Source of the DNA: Arthrobacter subterraneus
Lineage (GTDB): Bacteria; Actinomycetota; Actinomycetes; Actinomycetales; Micrococcaceae
DNA: 64,000 bases
NCBI RefSeq assembly: GCF_900099735.1
Contig: NZ_FNDT01000011.1
Span: 1-64,000 of the forward strand
Direction of reading: 5' to 3'
Notes under the pieces: generated by a model
What the model saw: only the letters and a program-made list of their open reading frames with translations
What the model was told of the DNA's origin: nothing
Database searches by the model: none
Part shown: one piece after another, positions 48,212 to 57,128 of the stretch
Layout: each line of letters opens with the position of its first letter
How positions within the stretch are numbered: position 1 is the first letter of the stretch
Position numbers and translations under genes: made by a program

Positions 48212-50326
48212 CTAGGCCTTCTGCGCAAGGACAAAGGGAAGCACCTCCTGGGCACCTGCCTGTCGGAGTGCCCGGCCGGCCACCGTCAGGCTCCAGCGGC
48301 TGTCCGCCAGGTCATCGACCAGCAGCACCGGGCCGGGGGTTGCAGCAAACCAGGCGTGGCCCTCCTCGGGAACCGCGAACCTGTCCCAGACCGCTGCGAG
48401 ACGGAACGCGCTGTTGCCGCCGGAGCTCCCGCTCGGCCAGCCCTGCGGCAGCTGCAGTGCACCCAGGTAGGGGATGCGCCCGACACCGGCCAGTCCCTCC
48501 GCGAGGGAACTGATCAGGAGCGGGCGCCGTCGTGACGGCATGCTGACCACTCCCACCGGCCGGGTGTCCCAGGACCATTCGGAAAGTACACGGACACAGG
48601 CCTGGATGGCAGCCGGATCAAGTGCGGCGTCCGGAGACGAGTCCGCCAGGAGTTCGCGGACCCGGTTGCCCCAGCCCAGGTCGGTCATCCGCGCGAGCGC
48701 CCGACCGGCGGAGAGCTGCTGGTCCGCCGGGATGCGCCCCTTGACCGGCACCCCCAGCTTGTCCATCCCCGAAGGCCACTGCCCTCTCGGTTCAAGCAGC
48801 ACACCGACCCTGCCCAGTGCGCTTCCGGCGCTCTCGGAGGCGCCGGAGGACACCTCATCGGAGTACCACCGGCCGGCGCAGTTGTCGCACCGGCCGCACG
48901 GTGTAGCAGCGGGATCATCGAGCGCCGCCGCGAGGAACTCCATCCGGCAATTTTCGGTGTTCTCGTAGTTGAGCATTGCGTTCTGCTCATGAACGCGGGC
49001 CTGCGATATCCGTGCATACCGCTCGCGGTCGTAGGTCCAGGGCTTCCCGGTGGCCTGCCAGCCGCCGGTCACCTTCTGCACCGCACCGTCCACGTCCAGC
49101 ACCTTCAGGAGGAGCTCCAGCGGCGAGCGCCGCACGTCCACCCGGGTTTCCAGCGCAGGAGTGGACAGTACGGTGCCGCCAGCAAGTTCCTCCAGAATGC
49201 GCTGCGCCTTGTCTTCGGCGGGCATGGAGGCCGTGGCGAAGTACTCCCAGATCTCGCGGTCCTCATTTCCCGGCAGCAGCAGGACGTCCGCGTTGGGGGT
49301 TCCTCGACCGGCCCTTCCGACCTGCTGATAGTAGGCAACCGGGGAGGATGGCGCTCCGAGATGGACCACAAAACCGAGATCCGGCTTGTCAAAACCCATG
49401 CCGAGAGCGCTGGTGGCCACGAGGGCCTTCACCTCGTTGTTCTTCAGTGACTGTTCAGCCGCCTCACGGTCCGACGGGTCCGTACGGCCGGTGTAGGCGA
49501 GCACGGCATGGCCGTTCTCCCGCAACAGACGCGCAGTGTCTTCAGCCGCGGAAACAGTGAGCGTGTAGATGATGCCGCTGCCAGGGAGGTCCCCGAGGTG
49601 TGTCAGAAGCCATGCCAGCCGGGAACGGGGGCTGGGCAGGCGGAGCACGCCGAGGCGCAGCGACTTGCGGGCAAGCTCACCGCGCAGCGTGTAGACGGCG
49701 GTGCCGTCCGTACCGAGCTGATCTTCGACGTCCTTGACCACCCGGGAGTTGGCGGTAGCGGTGGTTGCCAGCACGGGGACCCCGGCCGCCAGCGACGTGA
49801 TGAGGTCACGGAGGCGCCGGTAATCCGGGCGGAAGTCATGGCCCCAGTCGGAAATGCAGTGGGCCTCGTCAATCACCAGCAGGCCGGTGCGCCGGACGAG
49901 CTCGGGCAGCTGGGTTTCACGGAAGATCGGATTGTTCAGCCGCTCCGGCGACACCAGCAGAACATCGAGCTCATCCGCGTCCAGCCGGGCGGTGATCTCC
50001 TGCCACTCCGTCTGGTTTGCAGAGTTGATCGCTGCGGCGCGCACCCCGGCACGCCCGGCCGCTGCCACCTGGTCCCGCATCAGCGCGAGCAGGGGCGACA
50101 CGATGAGGGTGGGCCCGGCACCGGCGGAACGCAGCAGCAGGCTCGCCACGAAGTACACCGCAGACTTCCCCCACCCGGTGCGCTGGACCACGAGCGCCCT
50201 GCGCCCACCGTTGACCAGCGCTTCGATCGCCTCGAACTGCCCCTCATGGAAGACGGCATCATCCCGTCCGACAAGCGTTTGGAGGATCGCGAGCGCCTGC
50301 TGGTGCAGGGTGGTTGTTTCAGCCAT
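48212..50326 (-). CDS. RecQ-family helicase with C-terminal phosphoribosyltransferase-like domain
   Basis: A 704-residue ATP-dependent 3'-5' DNA helicase. Helicase motifs are QRTGWGKSAV (Walker A, near 45-54), IDEAHCISDWGHDFRPDYRRL (DEAH, near 155), ATTATAN, TSALGMGFDKPD and QQVGRAGRG. A four-cysteine zinc site (C near 460 and CGRCDNC near 480) follows. The last about 110 residues resemble a ComF-type phosphoribosyltransferase: VVSMPSRRRPLL, AFRLAAVWDRF and VLLVDDLADSRWSLT in place of the PRPP loop. The start ATG 50326 is chosen over a long antisense-looking extension. Divergent from the phosphomannomutase gene. Confidence 0.88.
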   Translation of the reverse strand: MAETTTLHQQALAILQTLVGRDDAVFHEGQFEAIEALVNGGRRALVVQRTGWGKSAVYFVASLLLRSAGAGPTLIVSPLLALMRDQVAAAGRAGVRAAAINSANQTEWQEITARLDADELDVLLVSPERLNNPIFRETQLPELVRRTGLLVIDEAHCISDWGHDFRPDYRRLRDLITSLAAGVPVLATTATANSRVVKDVEDQLGTDGTAVYTLRGELARKSLRLGVLRLPSPRSRLAWLLTHLGDLPGSGIIYTLTVSAAEDTARLLRENGHAVLAYTGRTDPSDREAAEQSLKNNEVKALVATSALGMGFDKPDLGFVVHLGAPSSPVAYYQQVGRAGRGTPNADVLLLPGNEDREIWEYFATASMPAEDKAQRILEELAGGTVLSTPALETRVDVRRSPLELLLKVLDVDGAVQKVTGGWQATGKPWTYDRERYARISQARVHEQNAMLNYENTENCRMEFLAAALDDPAATPCGRCDNCAGRWYSDEVSSGASESAGSALGRVGVLLEPRGQWPSGMDKLGVPVKGRIPADQQLSAGRALARMTDLGWGNRVRELLADSSPDAALDPAAIQACVRVLSEWSWDTRPVGVVSMPSRRRPLLISSLAEGLAGVGRIPYLGALQLPQGWPSGSSGGNSAFRLAAVWDRFAVPEEGHAWFAATPGPVLLVDDLADSRWSLTVAGRALRQAGAQEVLPFVLAQKA

Positions 50327-50449
50327 GCGCCCCAGTATGGCAGTTGCCTCTGACGTATCCGGCGGGGTTCCATGCGCTGTGGACAACCGCCGTCGTCCTG
50401 CCCTCCCCAGGCTCCGGACCGGCGGACCCGAGCGGTTAGACTTTCCAGC

Positions 50450-51856
50450 GTGAACACAACCATCGACCTTTCCGCATCGTTCAAGGCCTACGACGTCCGA
50501 GGGATCGTCGGTGAGACCATCACGGTGGAGTCCGTCAGGGCGGTGGGTGCGGCGTTCGTCGACGTACTCGGGCTTTCCGGAGAGACGGTGCTGGTGGGCG
50601 GCGACATGCGTCCGTCCTCGCCCGAGTTTTCCGAGGCATTCGCCGAGGGAGCCACCGCGCGGGGCGCAGATGTGGTGATGCTCGGCCTCATTTCCACGGA
50701 CGAGCTCTATTACGCCAGCGGGATCTACAACGCGGCGGGTGTCACCTTCACCGCGAGCCATAATCCCGCGCAATACAACGGGATGAAGATGTCCCGGCCA
50801 GGCGCTGTGCCGATGTCCTCTGAGACGGGGCTTGCCGAGGTGCGGGAAGGCGCTGAACGGTACCTCGCCGAGGGCACCATCCCGGAAGCCGACCGGCGGG
50901 GGTCAACCTCTTCACGTGACGTCCTGAAGGATTACGCGGAATACCTGCGTTCGCTGGTTGACCTGTCTGGAATCCGTCCGCTGAAGGTGGTTGTGGATGC
51001 CGGCAACGGCATGGCCGGCCTCACCACCCCGGCCGTCCTCGGCGCCGAATACCTCAGCGCGCTGCCCCTGGAGATCATTCCGCTGTACTTCGAGCTCGAC
51101 GGTTCTTTCCCCAACCATCCGGCGAACCCGCTGGAACCTGAGAACCTGCGGGACCTGAAGCAGGCGGTCGTCAGCAACGGCGCGGACCTCGGCCTGGCAT
51201 TCGACGGCGACGCGGACCGGTGCTTTGTCATCGACGAACTGGGCGAGCCGCTCTCACCCAGTGCTGTCACCGGCATGGTTGCGCGCAGGGAGATCCGCCG
51301 TGCCCAGGCTGCCGGGGAGGCGGAACCGGTCATCATCCACAACCTGATCACCTCGCGTGCGGTGCCGGAACTCGTGCGTGCGGAAGGCGCCCGGCCGGTA
51401 CGCACCCGCGTGGGCCACTCGTTCATCAAGGCCGTCATGGCCGAAGAAGGCGCGGTTTTCGGCGGCGAGCACTCCGCCCACTACTACTTCCGGGAGTTCT
51501 GGAACGCTGATACCGGGATGCTGGCGGCCATGCACGTACTCGCCGCTCTCGGCGAGCAGGACCGGCCGCTCTCCGCACTCGGTAAGGAATACGAGCCCTA
51601 CTTCGCCTCCGGGGAGATCAACACCCGGCTTGACGACGTTGAGGCCGCCACCGCCCGGGTCCGGCAGGAATTCGAGAGCGACGGCGTCACAGTGGACGAG
51701 GTGGACGGCCTCACCTTCACCGCTGCCGACGGCTCCTGGTGGTTCAACCTCCGGGCGTCCAACACGGAACCGTTCCTGAGGCTGAACGCCGAGGCGGAGA
51801 ACCCCGAGATCCTGGAAAACCTCACCGCTGCCGTCCTTGAGCAGATCCGCCAGTAA
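50450..51856 (+). CDS. manB: Phosphomannomutase/phosphoglucomutase
   Basis: Alpha-D-phosphohexomutase converting hexose 6-phosphates and 1-phosphates for cell-envelope sugars or glucan metabolism; 468 residues. Motifs are FKAYDVRGIVGE, phosphoserine loop TASHNPAQYNGMK near 103, metal loop DGDADRC near 252, sugar loop GEHSAHYYFR and phosphate loop RASNTEPFLRLN near 436. GTG 50450 is 7 nt after TAGACT with no Shine-Dalgarno sequence. Whether mannose or glucose phosphates are preferred cannot be read from sequence. Confidence 0.92.
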   Translation: MNTTIDLSASFKAYDVRGIVGETITVESVRAVGAAFVDVLGLSGETVLVGGDMRPSSPEFSEAFAEGATARGADVVMLGLISTDELYYASGIYNAAGVTFTASHNPAQYNGMKMSRPGAVPMSSETGLAEVREGAERYLAEGTIPEADRRGSTSSRDVLKDYAEYLRSLVDLSGIRPLKVVVDAGNGMAGLTTPAVLGAEYLSALPLEIIPLYFELDGSFPNHPANPLEPENLRDLKQAVVSNGADLGLAFDGDADRCFVIDELGEPLSPSAVTGMVARREIRRAQAAGEAEPVIIHNLITSRAVPELVRAEGARPVRTRVGHSFIKAVMAEEGAVFGGEHSAHYYFREFWNADTGMLAAMHVLAALGEQDRPLSALGKEYEPYFASGEINTRLDDVEAATARVRQEFESDGVTVDEVDGLTFTAADGSWWFNLRASNTEPFLRLNAEAENPEILENLTAAVLEQIRQ

Positions 51857-51927
51857 CGAAACCGGAAAGCAGTATGGCCGGTACCGCACTGCTGCACGGA
51901 ACCGGCCACACCTTGCGAAAGCCGCTG

Positions 51928-53787
51928 CTAGGCGGCGAACCGCTCCTTGAGCCGCTGCAGCTCCGCGGAAAGCTCCGCGGGCAGCGAATCGCCGAACTGC
52001 TGGTACCACTGCTCGATGCCCTCGAGCTCGGCAGCCCACTCTTCCGCGTCGACCCGGACGGCCTGTTCGACATCCTCCGGGGCCATGTCGAGTCCTGTCA
52101 GGTCGAGTGCATCCGGGGCCGGGACATACCCGATCGGTGTCTCGACAGCTTCCGCTTCACCTTCCAGGCGCTCAATGATCCACTTGAGCACGCGCGAGTT
52201 GTCGCCGAAGCCGGGCCAGGCAAAGCCGCCGTCGGCCGTGCGGCGGAACCAGTTGACCAGGAAGATCTTCGGCAGCCGCTCCTGATTCGCCTGTCCGCTG
52301 ACTTTCAGCCAGTGGCTGAGGTAATCACCGGCGTCGTACCCCATGAAGGGAAGCATCGCCATCGGGTCGCGGCGCACCCGGCCGACCGCGCCGGCAGCCG
52401 CGGCAGTGGTCTCCGAGGACAATGTGGAGCCCATGAAGATGCCGTTGGTCCAGTCGCGGGACTGCGTGACCAGAGGCACCGTGGTCTTGCGCCGGCCACC
52501 GAACAGGATCGCGGACAGCTCGACCCCTTCGGGGTCGTTAAACTCCTCGGCCAGCATGTCGATCTGGTCGATGGGCGTGCAGAACCGGGCGTTGGGGTGC
52601 GCGGCCGGAGCGTCCGACGACGGCGTCCACTCGTTGCCCTGCCAGTCCGTGAGGTGCGCCGGCACTTCCTCGGTCATGCCCTCCCACCAGACACCGCCGT
52701 CGTCGGTCAGTGCCACATTGGTGAAGATCGAGTTGCCCTTGGCGATGGCGCGCATGGCGTTGGGGTTGGTGTGCCATCCGGTGCCGGGAGCAACCCCGAA
52801 CAGGCCCGCCTCCGGGTTGACGGCACGGAGTTCGCCCTCCTTGCCGAACCGCATCCAGGTGATGTCGTCGCCGAGTGTCTCGACCTTCCAGCCGTCGATC
52901 GTCGGGTCGAGGAGTGCGAGGTTCGTCTTGCCGCAGGCCGAGGGGAACGCCGCCGACAGGTAGTACGTCTTGTTCTGCGGCGAGGTGAGCTTGAGGATGA
53001 GCATGTGCTCGGCCAGCCAGCCCTCGTCCCGTGCCATGACCGAGGCGATGCGCAGCGCGTAGCACTTCTTGCCGAGCAGCGCGTTTCCGCCGTAGCCGGA
53101 TCCGAAGGACCAGATGGACCGTTCTTCAGGGAAGTGGACAATCCACTTCTCCTCGTTGCACGGCCACGCGACGTCCTGCTGTCCCGGTTCGAGCGGTGCG
53201 CCCACGGAATGCAGCGCCGGAACGAAGTCCGCATTGAGTTCGGTCATCCGGTCGAGGACCTCGGTGCCGATGGTCGCCATGATGCGCATGGACGTCACCA
53301 CGTACGCGCTGTCCGTGATCTCGACACCGAACTTGGGAGTCGGGGCGTCAAGGTGTCCCATGACGAATGGGATGACGTACATGGTCCGGCCGCGCATCGA
53401 GCCGGCGAACAGGCCGCGCAGCTTTTCCTTCATGGCGTCCGGGTCCATCCAGTTGTTGGTGAACCCGGCGTCGCGTTCATTCCGCGAGCAGATGAAGGTC
53501 TGCTCTTCGACCCGGGCAACATCGGCCGGGTCTGAGAACGCCGCGAAGGAGTTGGGGAAAAGTTCAGGGTTGAGGCGTTTGAAGGTGCCTGCGGAGACGA
53601 GCTCGTCGCTGAGCTGGTGGTTCTCCTCCTCGGATCCGTTGACCCAATACACCCGGTCCGGCTGCGTCAGCGCGGCAGTCTCCTCAACCCAGGCCAGCAG
53701 GCCCTGATGGGTTGTCGGCGCAGCGGAGGCTGCGTCCCGGTCAGTCGCTCGGTCAGCGAGCAGCGGCTGTCGCGCGGAATCGCCCAT
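51928..53787 (-). CDS. pckG: Phosphoenolpyruvate carboxykinase (GTP)
   Basis: Gluconeogenic decarboxylation-phosphorylation of oxaloacetate with GTP; 619 residues from ATG 53787. The kinase-1 P-loop with catalytic Cys lies in FPSACGKTN near 283. [30 protein letters not shown] and [10 protein letters not shown] are GTP-PEPCK signatures. AAGGGACGAG precedes the ATG. A CRP/GlxR-like site lies about 150 bp upstream, consistent with carbon control; pck is a known GlxR target in Corynebacterium. Convergent with manB. Confidence 0.96.
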   Translation of the reverse strand: MGDSARQPLLADRATDRDAASAAPTTHQGLLAWVEETAALTQPDRVYWVNGSEEENHQLSDELVSAGTFKRLNPELFPNSFAAFSDPADVARVEEQTFICSRNERDAGFTNNWMDPDAMKEKLRGLFAGSMRGRTMYVIPFVMGHLDAPTPKFGVEITDSAYVVTSMRIMATIGTEVLDRMTELNADFVPALHSVGAPLEPGQQDVAWPCNEEKWIVHFPEERSIWSFGSGYGGNALLGKKCYALRIASVMARDEGWLAEHMLILKLTSPQNKTYYLSAAFPSACGKTNLALLDPTIDGWKVETLGDDITWMRFGKEGELRAVNPEAGLFGVAPGTGWHTNPNAMRAIAKGNSIFTNVALTDDGGVWWEGMTEEVPAHLTDWQGNEWTPSSDAPAAHPNARFCTPIDQIDMLAEEFNDPEGVELSAILFGGRRKTTVPLVTQSRDWTNGIFMGSTLSSETTAAAAGAVGRVRRDPMAMLPFMGYDAGDYLSHWLKVSGQANQERLPKIFLVNWFRRTADGGFAWPGFGDNSRVLKWIIERLEGEAEAVETPIGYVPAPDALDLTGLDMAPEDVEQAVRVDAEEWAAELEGIEQWYQQFGDSLPAELSAELQRLKERFAA

Positions 53788-53935
53788 TTCTCGTCCCTTC
53801 GTTGGGTGGATGGTGTGTATTGATGCTAGGGGCGGGCTTCCGGCTGATTTCGGTCGCTGCGGGCGTAGAGTTGGTTTCAGGTCGACGGTGATCCGCGAGT
53901 TTCTGCGGTTTTCACTATCCAATGATGCCCCGCGC

Positions 53936-53951
53936 TGTGATAAAGGTCACG
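53936..53951. promoter_or_regulatory. CRP/GlxR-type site upstream of pckG
   Basis: TGTGA-N6-TCACG matches the CRP/GlxR consensus TGTGA-N6-TCACA at 9 of 10 fixed bases. It lies about 150 bp upstream of the pckG start, within the region that must hold the pckG promoter. Confidence 0.6.
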
Positions 53952-53979
53952 TAGACCGGTCTATACTACCGACCGGTAG
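53952..53979. promoter_or_regulatory. Adjacent palindromes around a -10-like box, pckG/tRNA-Arg region
   Basis: TAGACCGGTCTA (53952-53963, perfect palindrome) is followed by CTACC-GACC-GGTAG (53966-53979). Between and overlapping them is TATACT (53962-53967), a good -10 hexamer on the plus strand. Tandem ACCGGT-centred palindromes over a -10 are typical of TetR-family operators, but no TetR gene is adjacent and no gene start directly follows. The remaining bases to 54080 show no gene. Confidence 0.45.
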
Positions 53980-54080
53980 AAGACCACCCGGCCATCTCAA
54001 TTAGCGTTAGGTTCCGAATGGCTGTAAAGTTATCTACGGCCAAACGGCCTGAGAAAGTCTTTCAAACCGGCTTTTGAATT

Positions 54081-54156
54081 GCGTGCGTAGCTCAACGGAT
54101 AGAGCATCTGACTACGGATCAGAAGGTTGGGGGTTCGAATCCCTTCGCGCGCACCA
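54081..54156 (+). tRNA. tRNA-Arg (anticodon ACG)
   Basis: A cloverleaf of 73 nt plus an encoded CCA. Acceptor GCGTGCG pairs with CGCGCGC (one G-U), D-arm TAGCTCAACGGATAGAGC, anticodon loop CTACGGA with CTGA/TCAG stem ends and T-arm GGGGGTTCGAATCCCTT. Anticodon ACG (deaminated to ICG) reads CGN Arg codons, which links functionally to tadA at 58.2 kb. Confidence 0.97.
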
Positions 54157-54159
54157 GCC

Positions 54160-54192
54160 AAACCGCCCCGGACCTCCGGGGCGGTTTTTTTG
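54160..54192 (+). terminator. Terminator of tRNA-Arg
   Basis: A 12-bp perfect stem AAACCGCCCCGG/CCGGGGCGGTTT (54160-54171 with 54176-54187), loop ACCT, then a T-run. One of the clearest intrinsic terminators in the window. Confidence 0.92.
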
Positions 54193-54264
54193 TGCATGCC
54201 TGGCCCGGGCGTTTCCCGCGGGAACTGTTTGCCCCGCCGTCGGCCGGATGACAGGCTCGGGACC

Positions 54265-55677
54265 ATGAGCACAGAGCAGAGTACCGACGTCGTTGTTATT
54301 GGAGCCGGCGCCGTCGGCGAGAATGCGGCCGCCCGCGTTGTCCGCGGTGGGCTCTCCGCCGTCCTGGTGGAATCCGAACTGGTCGGCGGCGAATGCTCCT
54401 ACTGGGCGTGCATGCCGTCCAAGGCACTGCTGCGCTCCGGGACCGCACTGCACGCCGCCCGTTCCGTGGCCGGCGCGCGGGAAGCAGTCACCGGCGCTCT
54501 CGACACCCAGGAAGTGCTCGCCCGCCGCGACAGCTTCACCTCCCACTGGGACGACTCCTCCCAGGTCGACTGGGTCAACGCCACGGGGATCACCCTGCTC
54601 CGCGGGACGGCGCGCCTCACCGGTGAGCGTCGGGTGGAGGTAACCACCGACGACGGCGTCACCACGCTCACTGCGCGCCACGCCGTTGTTCTCGCTACCG
54701 GATCCGTCCCGTCCGTTCCGCCCATCGGTGGGCTTGAGGGCCTCACGTATTGGGGTACGCGGGAGGCGACCTCCGTGAAGGAAATTCCGGAGAGCCTTAC
54801 GGTGCTGGGCGGCGGCGTTGCCGGAACAGAGCTTGCCCAGGCGTACGCCCGGCTCGGTTCGAAGGTCACCCTGGTGGCCCGCAGCGCCCTGCTGGGCAGC
54901 TACCCGGAACCCGCTGTCCGTCTGGTGCAGCAGGGTCTGGAGCACGACGGCGTGACCCTCCACCTGAACACCACCACAGAATCCGTTGCTTACGACGGCG
55001 GCCGCTTCCGGGTGACACTGGCCAGCGACACGGTGGTGGAGTCGGAGAAGCTCTTGGTGGCCACCGGCCGGCGCCCGGCGCTGGCCGGGCTGGGCCTTGA
55101 AGGACTCGGACTGGAGACCCGGCAGCTCGACACGGATGAATCCGGTCAGGTCGTCACCCACCCGTGGCTCTATGCGGTGGGCGACGCCGCCGGGAAGGTG
55201 CTACTGACCCATCAGGGGAAGTATGAGGCGCGCATAATGGGCGATGCCGTCATTGCCCGCGCCAACGGGACGCTGAATGGATCGCCGCCGAAGTGGAGCG
55301 CCTTCGCGGCCACGGCGGACGTCTACGCGGTCCCGCAGGTTGTCTTCACCGATCCCGAGATAGCCATGGCGGGCCGGACACTCGAGGCCGCACGGAAGGA
55401 CGGGTTGAACGTCAGCGAAACATCGCTTGAGCTGGCTGTTGCCGGGTCCTCACTGCACGCTGACGGCTACGAGGGCTGGGCGCAGATGGTGGTGGACGAG
55501 GACCGGAAGGTGCTGGTCGGCGTGACCTTCGCCGGACCTGACGTCGCCGAACTCCTGCATGCGGCAACCATCGCCATTGCCGGCGAAGTACCGCTGGAGC
55601 GGCTGTGGCACGCGGTGCCTGCCTATCCGACCATCAGCGAAGTGTGGCTGCGGCTGCTGGAGAAGTACGGTCTCTAG
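54265..55677 (+). CDS. Class I pyridine nucleotide-disulfide oxidoreductase
   Basis: A 470-residue flavoprotein of the lipoamide dehydrogenase/mercuric reductase group. FAD motif VVVIGAGAVGENAA near 9-22; redox disulfide GGECSYWACMPSKALLR (CX4C); NAD(P) motif TVLGGGVAGTELA near 178-190; second FAD motif LYAVGDAAG. At the C-terminus the usual HxxPT base region reads WHAVPAYPTISEVW, a variant I recall from actinobacterial relatives. The true substrate (lipoamide, mycothiol, quinone or metal) is unknown. Start ATG 54265 (MSTEQSTDVV) is preferred over an in-frame extension through the tRNA terminator. Confidence 0.88.
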   Translation: MSTEQSTDVVVIGAGAVGENAAARVVRGGLSAVLVESELVGGECSYWACMPSKALLRSGTALHAARSVAGAREAVTGALDTQEVLARRDSFTSHWDDSSQVDWVNATGITLLRGTARLTGERRVEVTTDDGVTTLTARHAVVLATGSVPSVPPIGGLEGLTYWGTREATSVKEIPESLTVLGGGVAGTELAQAYARLGSKVTLVARSALLGSYPEPAVRLVQQGLEHDGVTLHLNTTTESVAYDGGRFRVTLASDTVVESEKLLVATGRRPALAGLGLEGLGLETRQLDTDESGQVVTHPWLYAVGDAAGKVLLTHQGKYEARIMGDAVIARANGTLNGSPPKWSAFAATADVYAVPQVVFTDPEIAMAGRTLEAARKDGLNVSETSLELAVAGSSLHADGYEGWAQMVVDEDRKVLVGVTFAGPDVAELLHAATIAIAGEVPLERLWHAVPAYPTISEVWLRLLEKYGL

Positions 55678-55689
55678 CCTTTTTCAGGT

Positions 55690-55723
55690 GCGATCCTGAT
55701 TCCGGGCGCGATCCTGATTCCGG
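55690..55723. repeat. Short tandem duplication
   Basis: The 16-mer GCGATCCTGATTCCGG occurs at 55690-55705 and again at 55708-55723 (period 18) between two convergent stop codons. Probably a slippage product of no function. Confidence 0.8.
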
Positions 55724-55729
55724 CGCGGT

Positions 55730-56254
55730 TCAGGCGCGTCGAACCACGAAGTCCGTCACCTCGGCGTCCCGCCCGTCCAGTTCCGCCCACTCCCCGGCAT
55801 GGCTGAGGACGGTGAGTCCCGCCGTCGGATAGTGGGTGGCAAGGTCGACGACGGCGTCCTCATCCGAGTCGACCGACGCGAGCCGCATGGCCAGGTTCTG
55901 GATACCTGGGAGGTGTGAAATGACCAGGACGCTCGTTGCGGTTTCCGGCACCTGGTTGATCACCGTGAGCATCTCGGTGGCACTGGCAGCGTAGAGCTTC
56001 GGCTCGAGCCGCGGCGTTGGAGCCTTCTCCCCCAGTTCCTGGCACACCCAGATGCAGGTCTGCCGGGCGCGCAGTGCGGTGGAGGTGAGAATGAGGTCCG
56101 GGACGGCGCTGTTCTCCACCATCCAGCGGCCGATCAGCGGCGCGTCACGATGACCGCGGCCGCTGAGCGGCCTCTCATGGTCCGAGACATCACCATGCCA
56201 GTCCGACTTCGCATGCCGCAGGAGCATCAGACGCTTCAGATGGTGGGAGGACAT
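55730..56254 (-). CDS. SixA-type histidine phosphatase
   Basis: Histidine phosphatase superfamily, small SixA-like member; 174 residues. The catalytic RHAKSDW motif (Arg13, His14) lies at the N-terminus and the second catalytic His in VISHLPGIQ. E. coli SixA removes phosphate from phospho-histidine proteins, but the physiological target here is unknown. ATG 56254 follows TAGGGT by 6 nt, suggesting a leaderless mRNA, although GAGGG also precedes it closely. Confidence 0.88.
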   Translation of the reverse strand: MSSHHLKRLMLLRHAKSDWHGDVSDHERPLSGRGHRDAPLIGRWMVENSAVPDLILTSTALRARQTCIWVCQELGEKAPTPRLEPKLYAASATEMLTVINQVPETATSVLVISHLPGIQNLAMRLASVDSDEDAVVDLATHYPTAGLTVLSHAGEWAELDGRDAEVTDFVVRRA

Positions 56255-56285
56255 TCCCTCACCCTACTTTGTGCGAAGCGTGCGC

Positions 56286-57128
56286 CTAGATCGAGTACTC
56301 CGGAGCAGCCCACACAACAACCTCGGGGTGCTCGTAGAAGCGGTAGCCCTGCCCGCGAACCGTCCGGACCGTGTTTGCCAGGCGGCCAAGCTTTGAGCGC
56401 AGCCGCCGGATGTGCACGTCGATGGTGCGTTCGTTGGGCACCTCATCGGCGTTGCGCCACAGTCCGCTCAGGAGTTCCTCGCGCCCGACGGTCCGGGAGG
56501 CGTTCTCCACGAGGTAGTTGAGGAGTTCGAATTCCTTGAACGTCAGGTTCAGGATGTCGCCGTCGAGGTGCACTTCACGGCGGGAAAGATCGATCAGCAC
56601 CCCGGTGGGGCGCGGAGCCGGCGGCGGAGTGGGCTGCTGCTCGGTGCGCGGCCGGCGGTTCACCGTCGGGTCACCGAGGGCCTGCCGGACGACGTCGATA
56701 TCAGTTCCCACCGCATCTGCCGGAGCGAGCGCAACGGCGGCGTGGCTCTGAGCGCCGGGCACGAGGGTGCGGACATAGGCGCGCACGTCCTGTGCCAGCT
56801 TGCTCAGCGTGGTGTCATGCTCGGCGGCGGTGTCCTCATCGAGTGCGACGTACAGGACAAAGCCGCGTGCAGTGGTGTCGCCCGTGACCGCCTGGGGGCC
56901 CGGGATCCCGTTCGGAGTGACCACAGGAACCGGCGCGGTGATGGGCTGGGCCGGTTCCGCGGGAGACGGCACGGACTGGAGCTGCCCGTAGGCCGGTGAG
57001 TATGCGGCTGCGGCCGGCTGGCTGTAGCTCGGAATTCCGGGGCGCTGCCCGTAGGCCTGTCGCTGGATGCCGGCGCGGTTCTGCGCGTTGCGGAGGGAAA
57101 TGTGGACGTATCCGGAAGAAACGGTCAT
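56286..57128 (-). CDS. Winged-helix transcriptional regulator without receiver domain
   Basis: A 280-residue protein. Residues about 178-265 form an OmpR/PhoB-type winged helix: LTFKEFELLNYLVENASRTV, ERTIDVHIRRLRSKLG and VRTVRGQGYRFYEHP. There is no phosphoacceptor Asp pocket. The N-terminal half is instead a Tyr/Gln/Pro-rich low-complexity stretch (about 24-70) followed by a conserved-looking alpha/beta segment (GFVLYVALDEDTAAEHD...VALAPADAVGTDIDVV). No kinase partner is adjacent. Likely a DNA-binding regulator using a non-phosphorylation input; targets unknown. Confidence 0.85.
   Translation of the reverse strand: MTVSSGYVHISLRNAQNRAGIQRQAYGQRPGIPSYSQPAAAAYSPAYGQLQSVPSPAEPAQPITAPVPVVTPNGIPGPQAVTGDTTARGFVLYVALDEDTAAEHDTTLSKLAQDVRAYVRTLVPGAQSHAAVALAPADAVGTDIDVVRQALGDPTVNRRPRTEQQPTPPPAPRPTGVLIDLSRREVHLDGDILNLTFKEFELLNYLVENASRTVGREELLSGLWRNADEVPNERTIDVHIRRLRSKLGRLANTVRTVRGQGYRFYEHPEVVVWAAPEYSI

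Noticed and set aside
55690-55723. Tandem 16-mer as a possible CRISPR or functional repeat
   Set aside because: Only two copies, 2-nt separation, between convergent stops; best explained by replication slippage.
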